A DNA stretch of 64,000 nucleotides, taken from Blastocatellia bacterium (lineage in GTDB: Bacteria > Acidobacteriota > Blastocatellia > Pyrinomonadales > Pyrinomonadaceae). The notes below the pieces were generated by a model. It was not told the DNA's origin. It searched no databases and was given only the letters and a program-made list of their open reading frames with translations. Shown here piece after piece: positions 51,501 to 60,243 of this stretch (its first letter is position 1; every line of letters starts with the position of its first letter). Location of the stretch: assembly GCA_003168335.1 (NCBI GenBank), contig PMSM01000003.1:124001-188000 (forward strand), read 5' to 3'. The position numbers and the translations under genes were made by a program.

Positions 51501-54286
51501 ACGGCAACCTCTCGACAAAGACTGACGCGCGCAATGTCGTCTCTAACTATGTCTACGACGCTTTGAATCGCGTGACGACGATTCTCTACCGCGTTAACGG
51601 TCAACCCGATCCGAATACAGCTGACGTGGAGTATCTCTACGACAACGCAACCAATGGCAAGGGGCGGCTTTGGCTTACATTTAAGTGGGGTGCAAAGCCG
51701 CTTCAGAAGGCTGTGGGCGGCTACGACGCACTTGGGCGCGTGACTCAACTCTATGATCTCTTCGGTAACGACCAGGGCGGCTGGTACCCGGCCTACTCCA
51801 GCAATCGGACGTATGACCTGGCCGGCAATGTGAAGACACAGACCTATCCGTCCGGTCACGCTGTCACTTACGACTACGACGGAGCTGGCAGAACCACTAG
51901 CTTTACCGGCAACCTCGGCGACGGCACTACCCGTACCTATTCGACAGGCATCAACTATTCGCCTTTCGGGGGGATGAGCAACGAGCAATTTGGCACCACC
52001 ACTCCGCTTTACCATAAGACATTCTATAATATTCGCGGACAGATGTTCGACACGCGGCTCAGCAGTGTGAATGATACGTGGGATTGGAATCGCGGCCGGT
52101 TGATCCTTTACTATTCAAGCAACCACGCGTGGGGAGGAAGCGGCACGGATAACAATGGCAACCTCCTGTTTGCCGAGAATTGGATTCCTCCGGCCAATGC
52201 CACCCTGGATCAGGCTGAGTCTCTAACAGAAGATAGCTACACTTACGACACGTTGAATCGCCTCAGCGCTGTTAACGAATCGAGCCTGAACATCGCTGGC
52301 GGCGGAAGTTGGACCTCACAGTTCGCGCAGGGCTATAGCTACGACCGCTATGGCAATCGCACGATTAATACGGGCGCGACGTGGGGCGGAGTGAACAACA
52401 AGGCTTTCTCTGTTGACTCGGCCAACAACCGCTTGGGTGTGCCGAGCGGGCAATCAGGCACGATGAGCTACGACGCGGCCGGCAACCTCACCACCGATAC
52501 GTATACTGGGGAAGGCACGCGCACTTACGATGCAGAGAACCGGATGACGCAGGCGTGGGCCAACGGTCAGTGGCAGACTTACAGCTATGACGGCGACGGT
52601 CGGCGGGTGAAGCGCAACGTCAACGGCACGGAGACGTGGCAAGTCTATGGTCTCGGCGGTGAGTTGCTGGCTGAGTATGCACAGAACGGCGCGGCCGCGA
52701 GTCCGCAGAAAGAGTATGGCTATCGGAATGGTCAGTTGCTGATCACTACCGACGCCGCTACTGGCGGCGGAGGTGGTGGCGCACAACCCGTGACCTGGAC
52801 TAACGCGGTGGGCGTCACAGTGACTGGGAACAGTCTGACAGCGACGGGAAATGGCTGGAATACCGCGGGTGCAGTCTCAACCCAGAGCATCGCATCGGGC
52901 GACGGCTACGTGGAAACCACGGTTAGTGAGACGAGTACTTATCGGATGATTGGGCTGAGCCACGGCGACACCAATCAGGACTATTCAGATATTGACTTCG
53001 CGTTATATCCGGCGGCGGGTGGTGCGCTTTACGTCTACGAGGATGGAGTGTCTCGGGGATACTTTAGCAATTACGCCACCGGCGACACCTTGCGGGTGGC
53101 GGTGGAAGGCGGGGTGGTCAAGTATCGCAAGAACGGGACCTTACTCTATACCAGCACGGTCGCGCCCACTTATCCATTGTTGGTTGATACTTCGCTGTAT
53201 TCATATGGCAGCACGCTGAATAATGTGCTGATTTCCGGTGCTGGGGGCGGCAGCAGCTCCTCAGCACAGATTCACTGGCTGGTGCCGGATCAACTCGGCA
53301 CGCCGCGAATGGTGTTCGATCAGACGGGAAGCTTGGCCAATGTGAGTCGGCATGATTATCTCCCGTTCGGTGAGGAACTCTTCGCCGGCACTGGTGGCAG
53401 AACCACCGCACAAGGTTACAGCGCGAGTGATGGAGTGAGGCAACAGTTCACTGGACAGCAAAGAGACAACGAAACCAGTCTCGATTACTTCAATGCTCGG
53501 TACTACGCATCGATACAGGGACGTTTCACCTCTGCGGATTCATTTGGGGGAAGAATATCCAATCCTCAGTCGCTTAACCTATATGCTTATGTTCTCAATA
53601 ATCCTCTCAAATGGAACGATCCTACAGGCCACCAAAAAGAAACAGAAGACGAGCGGAGGAAAAAGGAAGCACAGAAGTATGGTTATGATTACGTTAATGG
53701 CGTGCTAGTTCAAAAGAGTGGCGGTGGCATTGTATTTGAAACCGTCACCGTGAGAGCGAATTCTAACGGTCCGCTTGCCCGTTCTGGCTGGGACTGGGTT
53801 CCTGTTGTTGGCCCATTTAGGCAAATGGGTTGGGACCTAAAGACTGGCCATGACGCGCGAGCTCTTGGTCATTTCGGTTTAGCGGCGGTTGAAGGAGCTA
53901 CTCTCCTTAGTCCTGTCCGAAGCGGCGGCAAGTTCGTATTTCGTTTTGCGCAACGGATGTTTGTCACGGAGGTGATTGAAGAAAGTGGCGTTGTAGTTGC
54001 TGAGACTGTAGTCGAAGAGGCCGCGACGGAAGGAGTATCAATTGTTGAAAGCAATGCTGGACATATTTTCCGTGAAGCTGCTGGCCACGTGGCAGATACC
54101 CCCGCAAACAGAAAGTTGCTGCTTGATACGGCATCTGATGTGAAAAACCTTGTTGGAGCGGACAAGTTTGGAAATCAATGGTATGCCAGGACTCTGGAGA
54201 ATGGGAAACAGGTCTGGACTTCGGTTCGTAACGGGGTAATTAGGAATGGTGGAGTCAACAACGTTCCGAGGATATTTAAGTTCTAA
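48515..54286 (+). CDS. RHS/YD-repeat polymorphic toxin with C-terminal nuclease-like tip
   Basis: Many YDALGR/YDxxGN repeats, RHS core [49 protein letters not shown]; variable tip [61 protein letters not shown]. Confidence 0.95.
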   Translation: MNSSIHLVLRRALILSASAVILIALGTIAFGQQTAARPDRGVNPGGSYSVSDIENINLQNGNVQLSIPLASLPAIAGGRLSFGLSANYNSKLWNITRSEQVGSGLPYQTYVVDTPQLSDVGGWSFGGAYAIFTRDATEDFAYVIPPSPDPYDGYAVADYQLLTQYNWKRMVLRTPDGAEHELRPNGGNYYAYNFSGHPHPYLWGYYRDTPDTTGTPMRYNSSDGSYLSAIVNPYGHASGIQWTIFLPDGTQIISYSNGIQRIRDNNGNSIKIFSDANGMHYQDEQTGREIRSTYDPQGAGGYGQTQVWYPTVGGGSQHIDINYGETIVQGKIYDVEDFNYNVTNEYGQQGIPCKRVQQLLPQTVSVVREIVFPATEPNTQGRRFTFSYNSDTTETATTQAVQWSCGAQFQSYTRTASHGLGALSQMVTPSGAEVDYTYTQGGVHDFIGSNGLLNADYMARETLTAKDLHHDGLIDTWHYNIPNEANSGASSVTNPDGSTVSQSYFPIDPNFAQVVGTGVGARNGLVFSSSNGVIQTLRHWVAGSQMATGSTGVTTVNPLVDAEYTALVGTTLMSAKTYQHDYNGNVTQVAEYDWFDSSQVTLDSAGVPTAPPAGATPLRVTNTSYYNPAPNANSANAYTLRTLAAGTPSILNAVQQTTAGPGITQLSYDGQSYGVAPTVGNLTSQSTWDDLDNKWITSGQTYGLYGNLAAITDARGKVTQFYYDDATHALPNRVVVDPQNTTGTQTTTTAFDYDTGLVTSTRDANNQTSTIDYTNQLLSSVDPFGRPGVVISPLVNAGSPNQHHLTKTYYADSSRTVTVAADLNSEGDGLLKSQVLSDMLGRTIESRQYETANTFIAVRQTYDAVHRTHQTSNPFRAGETVLWTTAVADELGRIIAVTTPDSALVSTAYSANTVTVTDQTGKQRKSVSDALGRLIQVYEDPNGLNYLTSYNYDVFGNLLHVYQGSQTRTFAYDSLSRLRTAANPESGTLTYTYDDNGNLSTKTDARNVVSNYVYDALNRVTTILYRVNGQPDPNTADVEYLYDNATNGKGRLWLTFKWGAKPLQKAVGGYDALGRVTQLYDLFGNDQGGWYPAYSSNRTYDLAGNVKTQTYPSGHAVTYDYDGAGRTTSFTGNLGDGTTRTYSTGINYSPFGGMSNEQFGTTTPLYHKTFYNIRGQMFDTRLSSVNDTWDWNRGRLILYYSSNHAWGGSGTDNNGNLLFAENWIPPANATLDQAESLTEDSYTYDTLNRLSAVNESSLNIAGGGSWTSQFAQGYSYDRYGNRTINTGATWGGVNNKAFSVDSANNRLGVPSGQSGTMSYDAAGNLTTDTYTGEGTRTYDAENRMTQAWANGQWQTYSYDGDGRRVKRNVNGTETWQVYGLGGELLAEYAQNGAAASPQKEYGYRNGQLLITTDAATGGGGGGAQPVTWTNAVGVTVTGNSLTATGNGWNTAGAVSTQSIASGDGYVETTVSETSTYRMIGLSHGDTNQDYSDIDFALYPAAGGALYVYEDGVSRGYFSNYATGDTLRVAVEGGVVKYRKNGTLLYTSTVAPTYPLLVDTSLYSYGSTLNNVLISGAGGGSSSSAQIHWLVPDQLGTPRMVFDQTGSLANVSRHDYLPFGEELFAGTGGRTTAQGYSASDGVRQQFTGQQRDNETSLDYFNARYYASIQGRFTSADSFGGRISNPQSLNLYAYVLNNPLKWNDPTGHQKETEDERRKKEAQKYGYDYVNGVLVQKSGGGIVFETVTVRANSNGPLARSGWDWVPVVGPFRQMGWDLKTGHDARALGHFGLAAVEGATLLSPVRSGGKFVFRFAQRMFVTEVIEESGVVVAETVVEEAATEGVSIVESNAGHIFREAAGHVADTPANRKLLLDTASDVKNLVGADKFGNQWYARTLENGKQVWTSVRNGVIRNGGVNNVPRIFKF

Positions 54287-54289
54287 GGA

Positions 54290-54502
54290 TTGATTATGGA
54301 AAAGTTGAGTATCGATCAAGCTTTCAATGCCATGAAGCTGTTTTTGGAGAAATACTTTGAAAGAACTAAGTCTGACGAAATAGGTTCTATCTTGGGAGAT
54401 CTCCAAATTTCGGAAGATGGTAAGCCCTTCGATCCCGCTGCATGGGAGGAATGGTTGGGATGTGTGGAACGAATCCTAAAAGAAGATCAGCTGACAAATT
54501 AA
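54290..54502 (+). CDS. Putative cognate immunity protein
   Basis: 70 aa, starts 4 nt after the RHS stop: KLSIDQAFNAMKLFLEKYFERTKSDEIGSILGDLQ...DPAAWEEWL. Confidence 0.75.
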   Translation: MIMEKLSIDQAFNAMKLFLEKYFERTKSDEIGSILGDLQISEDGKPFDPAAWEEWLGCVERILKEDQLTN

Positions 54503-54663
54503 GACCACATGCTAACCCCAGATTAAGTGCTTCACTATCGTGAATGCTCGTATTGGGAGACGTAAACCGAGACCCGATTGACGACGTGCTGTTGCTGACT
54601 GCGGTTGGTTCTTTGAAAACCAAATAAAGCTCTCGCGGACGCGTGAGGTGAGGAAGGTGCTGC

Positions 54664-55576
54664 GTCTTCTAACTGCCGTTCGGTGAGGAACTCTTTGCCG
54701 GTACTGGCGGGAGGACCACTGCGCAGGGCTACAGCGCGAGTGATGGGATACGGCAGCACTTTTCGCAGAAGGAACGCGACAACGAAACTGGATTGGATTA
54801 CTTCGGCGCTAGATACTTCGCTTCAACTCAAGGAAGGTTCACGAGCGTCGACCCGGTTACCGTGACACCAGAGCGATTCTTCGATCCACAGCAGTTCACC
54901 CTATACGCCTACACCAGGAACAATCCTCTACGCTTCATTGATCCCACAGGAAAAACACTCACCATTTCAGGTGATTTGGACGAGGTAAAGAAACAACTGG
55001 CGCAGATGTTAGGAACTGACGACGACGCCAAGCGTATCAAATTTGATGAGAAGACCAACACCATCACGGTAGATCTAACAGGAATCGATCTCACCAAAAA
55101 TGAAGGGGCTTCCCTTCTCAACGATGCAATAAGCAGCAGTAAAGTCTATGACGTCAGGGTCGGCACTTCGGTAGAGACTTCGGGTGGAGAGGTTTCGCTA
55201 GTACCCCAACTCAAGAGTGGCAGCGTCGAGAATAGTTCGATGGTGAATCTCGATAATAATCCTGACGACAGGTACAAGAAAGGCGATAAGGATAAGCCGA
55301 AGAAGGGCGTCGATGATCGATGACCAGATTGCTTTTAACTTTGAATGGCGGGATCAGCACAGCGAAAGCACCACGAAACTCAAACTTGCTCCGAACTGGA
55401 CGACCACGTTTCATGAGCTTGCTGAAGCGTACGCCAAGGTCGAGGGCAACATGCAGTACGCACAAGCGCACCAAAAAGCCATTGATAGGGAAACCAAACT
55501 CAGAGAGCAGCGTCCCTACTTGAAGGACTACAACCCTGGATCTGGACCGGGTACAAACATAATTATCAAGCAATGA
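54664..55576 (+). pseudogene. Displaced (orphan) RHS C-terminal tip with metallopeptidase-like toxin, frameshifted
   Basis: 54664 on repeats the RHS core seen at 53361 on (CTGCCGTTCGGTGAGGAACTCTTTGCCGG...). ORF 54793-55323 and ORF 55313-55576 (TTTFHELAEAYAKVEG...REQRPYLKDYNPGSGPG) are in different frames. Confidence 0.75.
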
Positions 55577-56007
55577 AGCACTCACAAATTAAAACCATCT
55601 GGCCACGATTGATTGCTGCCTTACTGATAAGCGGCGTCATCCCTTTCCTGGGCGTGGCTCGCAATCAATGTGGACAGAGAGTCCCAGCGAACTTCAACTA
55701 TCCACAGTCTCAGGAAACCATTCAGGTGGATGCTGAAATAAAATCGAGATCGTTATCCGGCGTTGTGACCGATCCGAGTGGCTCCGTGGCTTCACGAGTT
55801 CTTGTGGAAAGAGTTCGGCCCGGTTGGGGAAAACGAATCATCGCCATCTTTAGCGACACTGATGGACGTTTTGCTTTTGCCGGAGCTAGTCCAGGAACTC
55901 ATTTTCTGAGGATTAGTAAGCCCGGATTCAATACGATGTTGCTGAAGGTTAGAGTAAGCGCGAAGGCCAAATCGACGCTACGAATTGACCTCAAACTTAG
56001 CAATTGA
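55573..56007 (+). CDS. Secreted carboxypeptidase-regulatory-like (Ig-like) domain protein in immunity position
   Basis: SGVVTDPSGSVASRVLVERV...SDTDGRFAFAGASPGTHFLRISKPGFNTM; overlaps the preceding toxin stop. Confidence 0.65.
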   Translation: MKHSQIKTIWPRLIAALLISGVIPFLGVARNQCGQRVPANFNYPQSQETIQVDAEIKSRSLSGVVTDPSGSVASRVLVERVRPGWGKRIIAIFSDTDGRFAFAGASPGTHFLRISKPGFNTMLLKVRVSAKAKSTLRIDLKLSN

Positions 56008-56205
56008 CCAAGGGCTCTGGCGGCGGATCGAGAACTTTATTCACAGTGCTGTTTTCAGCGTGGAAATAAATCCGCAAGTGATGCAGCGGCGACGGTTGAG
56101 TGAGATCTTTGGCAACTTTATCAAAATAGATAAAGAAACTTTATTCCATAGTAGTTGAGCGGCAATGACTTACGGGTTTGATAAAGCAGTTTTGAGGACT
56201 CTATC

Positions 56206-56970
56206 TTGTCTGCCCACTTTATGAGAGTGCTTTATTGCCTTAGGACGAAGTATTTAAACACAAGACCCGAGACGGTCATTCAACTAGTCTCGAATGGTGT
56301 TTTGAATTCGTGCGCGGCCGATGGATACTCGTTTACTCGAAAGCAGCTGAGAAAAGTAAAGGGAAGAATTGGAAGCTATGCCGGCTTAGTTACAACTGAA
56401 TTTGCGGCTAAACTTTTCCGAAGGACCCCGACTAACTTCATGACAAGATACGTACATAGTTTGTTGCTTATACCGGTTCAGATCAGAGATAACGGCCGGC
56501 GGTACTTCCGTCGGAAGGATTTAGAAAAGCTGATCGCGTCTCAAAAGCAATTCTTAAATTCAGCTGAGGTCCGCAAGATTCTCGAAATTGGTCCAACTCA
56601 GCTCTTTCGATTAGCGGCCACCGGCATTCTCAAACCAATTTCGGGCCCGCTTATCGACGGCTCCACCTTCAACGTTTTTAAGCGCAGTGACGTTGAAAGG
56701 CTTCATGAGGAGAGACAAGGGTTCAAGCGGGAACGCTTAGAGACGGGCGGCTCAGATCGTTTTGGTAGTCCGGCGGGCCCCCGAAGCCATCCAGTTCTTA
56801 GTGTGATAGAGCCCCGTGTTAAGCAGCTGCTGGCGGAAGCAACCGTCAACGGAACCCGGCTATCGGGCTTGAGCATTCATCGCGAGTTGCTGAAAGAAGG
56901 CTATGAAGCACATTTTAATACGGTCTACAGTTGCCTTCACCATTTAGCCAGGACAACCGCTCAACTGTAG
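56206..56970 (+). CDS. Protein with tandem HTH-like segments (DNA-binding, TTG start)
   Basis: LVTTEFAAKLFRRTPTNFMTRYVHS...RYFRRKDLEKLI and LNSAEVRKILEIGPTQLFRLAATGILKPI...FKRSDVERL. Confidence 0.55.
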   Translation: MSAHFMRVLYCLRTKYLNTRPETVIQLVSNGVLNSCAADGYSFTRKQLRKVKGRIGSYAGLVTTEFAAKLFRRTPTNFMTRYVHSLLLIPVQIRDNGRRYFRRKDLEKLIASQKQFLNSAEVRKILEIGPTQLFRLAATGILKPISGPLIDGSTFNVFKRSDVERLHEERQGFKRERLETGGSDRFGSPAGPRSHPVLSVIEPRVKQLLAEATVNGTRLSGLSIHRELLKEGYEAHFNTVYSCLHHLARTTAQL

Positions 56971-56992
56971 GTAGTGTCCTAATGAAGAAAAG

Positions 56993-57340
56993 ATGCTATG
57001 GTTTTGTGGCATGGAAAAGCAACCAAAGTGGTGGAGCGCCCGGACAAGAATCAGGGATAAAGACCCGTTGGAAGATGTAACGAGGATGGCCGAGGTAGCC
57101 TATGGCGCAAGCAGTAAATCCCGTGACTTTGCCGTGTTCAGCGTGTGGGAAGAACACGACGAGACCAAACCGTATGACTACCGATTAGTCTACTTTTCGC
57201 CCCTTGCCGCCCTGTTTTGCAAGACGATCATTGATAGCGGGGAATTTATGAGTCAGGAATGCGAGAGACCGTCCCCGGATGAGCCGGGACTGGCTTTAGC
57301 GGTAGGCGACGAGGCTACGGCATGGGATTTACTGAAGTGA
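56993..57340 (+). CDS. Hypothetical protein (passenger of mobile element)
   Basis: ORF inside the element; converges on and overlaps 57253-57612. Confidence 0.4.
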   Translation: MLWFCGMEKQPKWWSARTRIRDKDPLEDVTRMAEVAYGASSKSRDFAVFSVWEEHDETKPYDYRLVYFSPLAALFCKTIIDSGEFMSQECERPSPDEPGLALAVGDEATAWDLLK

Positions 57341-57612
57341 AGGTACTGAGGTGCAACTATCCGTTTATATCGCTCTTGAATGCTCTCTCCGGGAATCTCA
57401 GGCCCAAAGAGAATGCTGTCAGTTAAGCAGGGAATGTAATTGACAATGCCGTGAGAGTCCCCGGCCCCGTCTACCCTGCCGTTGGCGTAGATCGCTATCT
57501 CCCTGCCGTCGTCATATAGAATCTTGAAAATCGGATGATTGCCGTACTCACCAAGTGGAACGCCCGACGGGTAGGTGGCTTCTGATTTGGTTTGTGTCTT
57601 TAGCATCCTCAC
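57253..57612 (-). CDS. Hypothetical protein (passenger of mobile element)
   Basis: Codon-like ORF immediately downstream of 57618-58136 on the same strand. Confidence 0.4.
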   Translation of the reverse strand: MRMLKTQTKSEATYPSGVPLGEYGNHPIFKILYDDGREIAIYANGRVDGAGDSHGIVNYIPCLTDSILFGPEIPGESIQERYKRIVAPQYLHFSKSHAVASSPTAKASPGSSGDGLSHS

Positions 57613-57617
57613 TAATT

Positions 57618-58136
57618 TCAGCCACTTTGTAGCTGAGAAATGATTACTCCGATCCTTCGCTGTCTGGTGTGTATCCAGTCAACATAATGCCTATCAACCG
57701 CGTGAACCGGAGCAGCAAAATCCACCGTTTCAGCGGAAAAGTATGCCGCCGAAGTTTCGTTAACGCTTTGCCGAATGTACCGTTCCGTTCTTGACTCCCA
57801 GTCCTTCGCTTTAGGCCAGTCAACACTCATGCCCTTGCCATGATCCAGTAACTGCTGACCCTCTTCCGCGAAGGCGCTCAATTGCCTTATGATCTCGGCT
57901 TTCTCTTTTTCCGTCTTGGAACCGCTAGCTGCGTTGGGAGGCAGAACCATCCTTTGCTGAGAGGCTTGTGCCTTCTTGTAGCCCTTGTCAACGATCCAAG
58001 CAGCAAGCCCGCCAGCGATCCCGAAGGCAAAGAAAAAGAACAGCACAAAGGCCAACGTTGACTCTATACCAAGAGCATCACGAATAAACTTTATTGTAGT
58101 AAACATGCGCCTATGCCGAAGCAGCGAACTTGGCAA
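57618..58136 (-). CDS. Single-TM hypothetical protein (passenger of mobile element)
   Basis: TM helix STLAFVLFFFFAFGIAGGLAAWIV followed by helical soluble domain. Confidence 0.55.
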   Translation of the reverse strand: MPSSLLRHRRMFTTIKFIRDALGIESTLAFVLFFFFAFGIAGGLAAWIVDKGYKKAQASQQRMVLPPNAASGSKTEKEKAEIIRQLSAFAEEGQQLLDHGKGMSVDWPKAKDWESRTERYIRQSVNETSAAYFSAETVDFAAPVHAVDRHYVDWIHTRQRRIGVIISQLQSG

Positions 58137-58430
58137 GGCTACGCTTGAAGCGGATGCGGGGTCAAGAGATTGTCGTAATACGGCTTTCAGGTGGACGGGG
58201 GTGGTGGTGAAGGCGGTCGATCCTGTACCAGAGAACGGAAAACGACACCACTAATTCTCTATTAGGACACTACCCAACTGTAAGCGATATGGCATGAATG
58301 GTTGACTTGATGTATATTACTTCACAATTCTCTGCCTCTTGTCCTAGATCCATCGACGACTCCAAAAACGCCACGGCAAGAGTAGACGGATTAATCTCAG
58401 TTACGTGTCGTCAATACGTGGAGGTAGCTG

Positions 58431-60221
58431 ATGTCCCTAAAGCATCTTTCCACTGGCAAGAGCGCCCAGTTTTTTCGCCCTAATCCTCGCAGACGCATTA
58501 GCAAAACGGCGGCTACCGAGCTTGTTAAGAAAATATCATCCCCTCGTAGCGGAAGAATTCAGGAAAAAAAGATCCGTGAATCGCTTACGATTGATGGATC
58601 GATCATACACATAACCTACGTTTGTTTTCCCGTTGATTCAGAGCCCACGTTCCTTGCCGGGTCAGGTCTAAAAGAAACTAGATACGCATATTTCTTATTG
58701 ATTGAGGCGCCCGAAACGATCGCCGTTTTCAAGCGCAGCGTCGAAGGTATGATGCAAGCCCTGTCTCGTTTTATCTTGCCATGGAAGTATGAAGAGCTTG
58801 GCGGTGTTTATGCAGCCAACAATCCCGCATTCGAGAAGATCTCTCTGCGAGCAATGTCAGTAGCCGCAAATGTTGTCAAACGGCGCAGTCTCGAGGCCGA
58901 TAACCTCGCAGAGTCCATGGCAGTCGTTGGCGTTCACCGATCTATCCCGTACAGCTTTCGAGCTCGCGGCACTGAAGGCACACATACAATCTCTCCTGGA
59001 AGCGCCCGAATATCGCGCCGCGACACGCGCACACAGCTAGAGGAATTAGTCAGATGGGTGATGCGGACCGGAACCGAGCTGAAGGGAGGGGCAGGAAACT
59101 ATCCAAAGACGTTCCTCGCCGAGTTTTGCACAGCGGTGCCCTTGAGTGAAATACCTACCGGTACGAGGCCAAATGCAATCCTATTTGATTTTTCGGAGTT
59201 AAGGGCGAATTGGGAGGATGCACCCGGTGACTATGAATTCAAATTAATGCACTCCACACGATCAAATACCGGACACATCCTATCTGAAAAGGAAATACTC
59301 GCACTCTTAGCAATGGCGGAACAGGTGCTGACGATTGACGGCGGCGACATTTCATACACGTCACCGCGCGACAAGGCTCACGTCGTCGGCCATATTCGAA
59401 TGAACAAGAACAGCATTAGTGTTCGATCTGGACTGCTGGACCAAATAACGATTCGCAACCTTGGCGTTTCGAAACGCCTAAGCACGTACGCGAACGAGGA
59501 GGGTAATTTTCTTATTACATTCTCGGAACCCGAATACGGATATGCCCACCGTCAATTGTTCCGTGACATGAGCCTGCTCGGAAGTATAGACGGCATGCTG
59601 CGGATTTTTGAGCCGCAAGCTGCGCTATCGAAGGTCACGGCAGAAAAGGCACCCTCGAAGACTGAGTTTAAGAAAAACGGGATCTTTCGATTCGTAGAAG
59701 ACTCTAATGTACCCGCTGGCGCGCATTTAGTTTGTGATGACTTCGGCGATGAATGGGCAGATTATATTGCTGTAGACACTACGTCCACTCCTCCTCATTT
59801 GCAATTTCTTCATTGCAAACATGGAAAGAAATCAAGCAGTGCTAGCGGACTTCAAGAGCCAATAGGCCAAGCCATCAAAAACCTTTCTAGAATGTTCCGC
59901 GGGAGCGAGTTCTTCGCCACTAAGGTTAATGGCAAATGGAGTCAGAAATATTCTACAACTCAGATTCCGCGGATTCGACGCGGCGCAAGTGCCAACGACC
60001 TGAATAAAGCGTTTAAAGCCGTTCTCAGCGATCCAAACACTGAACGCTCGGTAGTCTTGGTACTGTCGAGCATATCGCTCAAACAACTCACTGATGCGTT
60101 CAATGCGCTAAAGGCTGGCACAGCAAAGCCACACGTATCGCAGTTACTCTGGCTTCTCTCCGAGTTCATCGCAGCATGTCGTGAGCACGGTGTGCGTCCA
60201 CACGTGATTTGTCAGCCGTAA
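58431..60221 (+). CDS. Putative PD-(D/E)XK-like nuclease-domain protein of unknown family
   Basis: DDFGDEWADYIAVDTTSTPPHLQFLHCKHGKKSSSASGLQEPIGQAIKN resembles D-Xn-xxHCK restriction-endonuclease-like cores; 22 nt from the NACHT ORF. Confidence 0.6.
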   Translation: MSLKHLSTGKSAQFFRPNPRRRISKTAATELVKKISSPRSGRIQEKKIRESLTIDGSIIHITYVCFPVDSEPTFLAGSGLKETRYAYFLLIEAPETIAVFKRSVEGMMQALSRFILPWKYEELGGVYAANNPAFEKISLRAMSVAANVVKRRSLEADNLAESMAVVGVHRSIPYSFRARGTEGTHTISPGSARISRRDTRTQLEELVRWVMRTGTELKGGAGNYPKTFLAEFCTAVPLSEIPTGTRPNAILFDFSELRANWEDAPGDYEFKLMHSTRSNTGHILSEKEILALLAMAEQVLTIDGGDISYTSPRDKAHVVGHIRMNKNSISVRSGLLDQITIRNLGVSKRLSTYANEEGNFLITFSEPEYGYAHRQLFRDMSLLGSIDGMLRIFEPQAALSKVTAEKAPSKTEFKKNGIFRFVEDSNVPAGAHLVCDDFGDEWADYIAVDTTSTPPHLQFLHCKHGKKSSSASGLQEPIGQAIKNLSRMFRGSEFFATKVNGKWSQKYSTTQIPRIRRGASANDLNKAFKAVLSDPNTERSVVLVLSSISLKQLTDAFNALKAGTAKPHVSQLLWLLSEFIAACREHGVRPHVICQP

Positions 60222-60243
60222 TCTGGGAGATGTTGAACCGGGC

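Larger units (their letters stand above)
56970..58274. mobile_element. 1305-bp transposase-less element with 14-bp perfect TIRs and 8-bp TSD
   Basis: CAACTGTA(56962-56969)|GGTAGTGTCCTAAT(56970-56983) ... ATTAGGACACTACC(58261-58274)|CAACTGTA(58275-58282). Confidence 0.9.
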
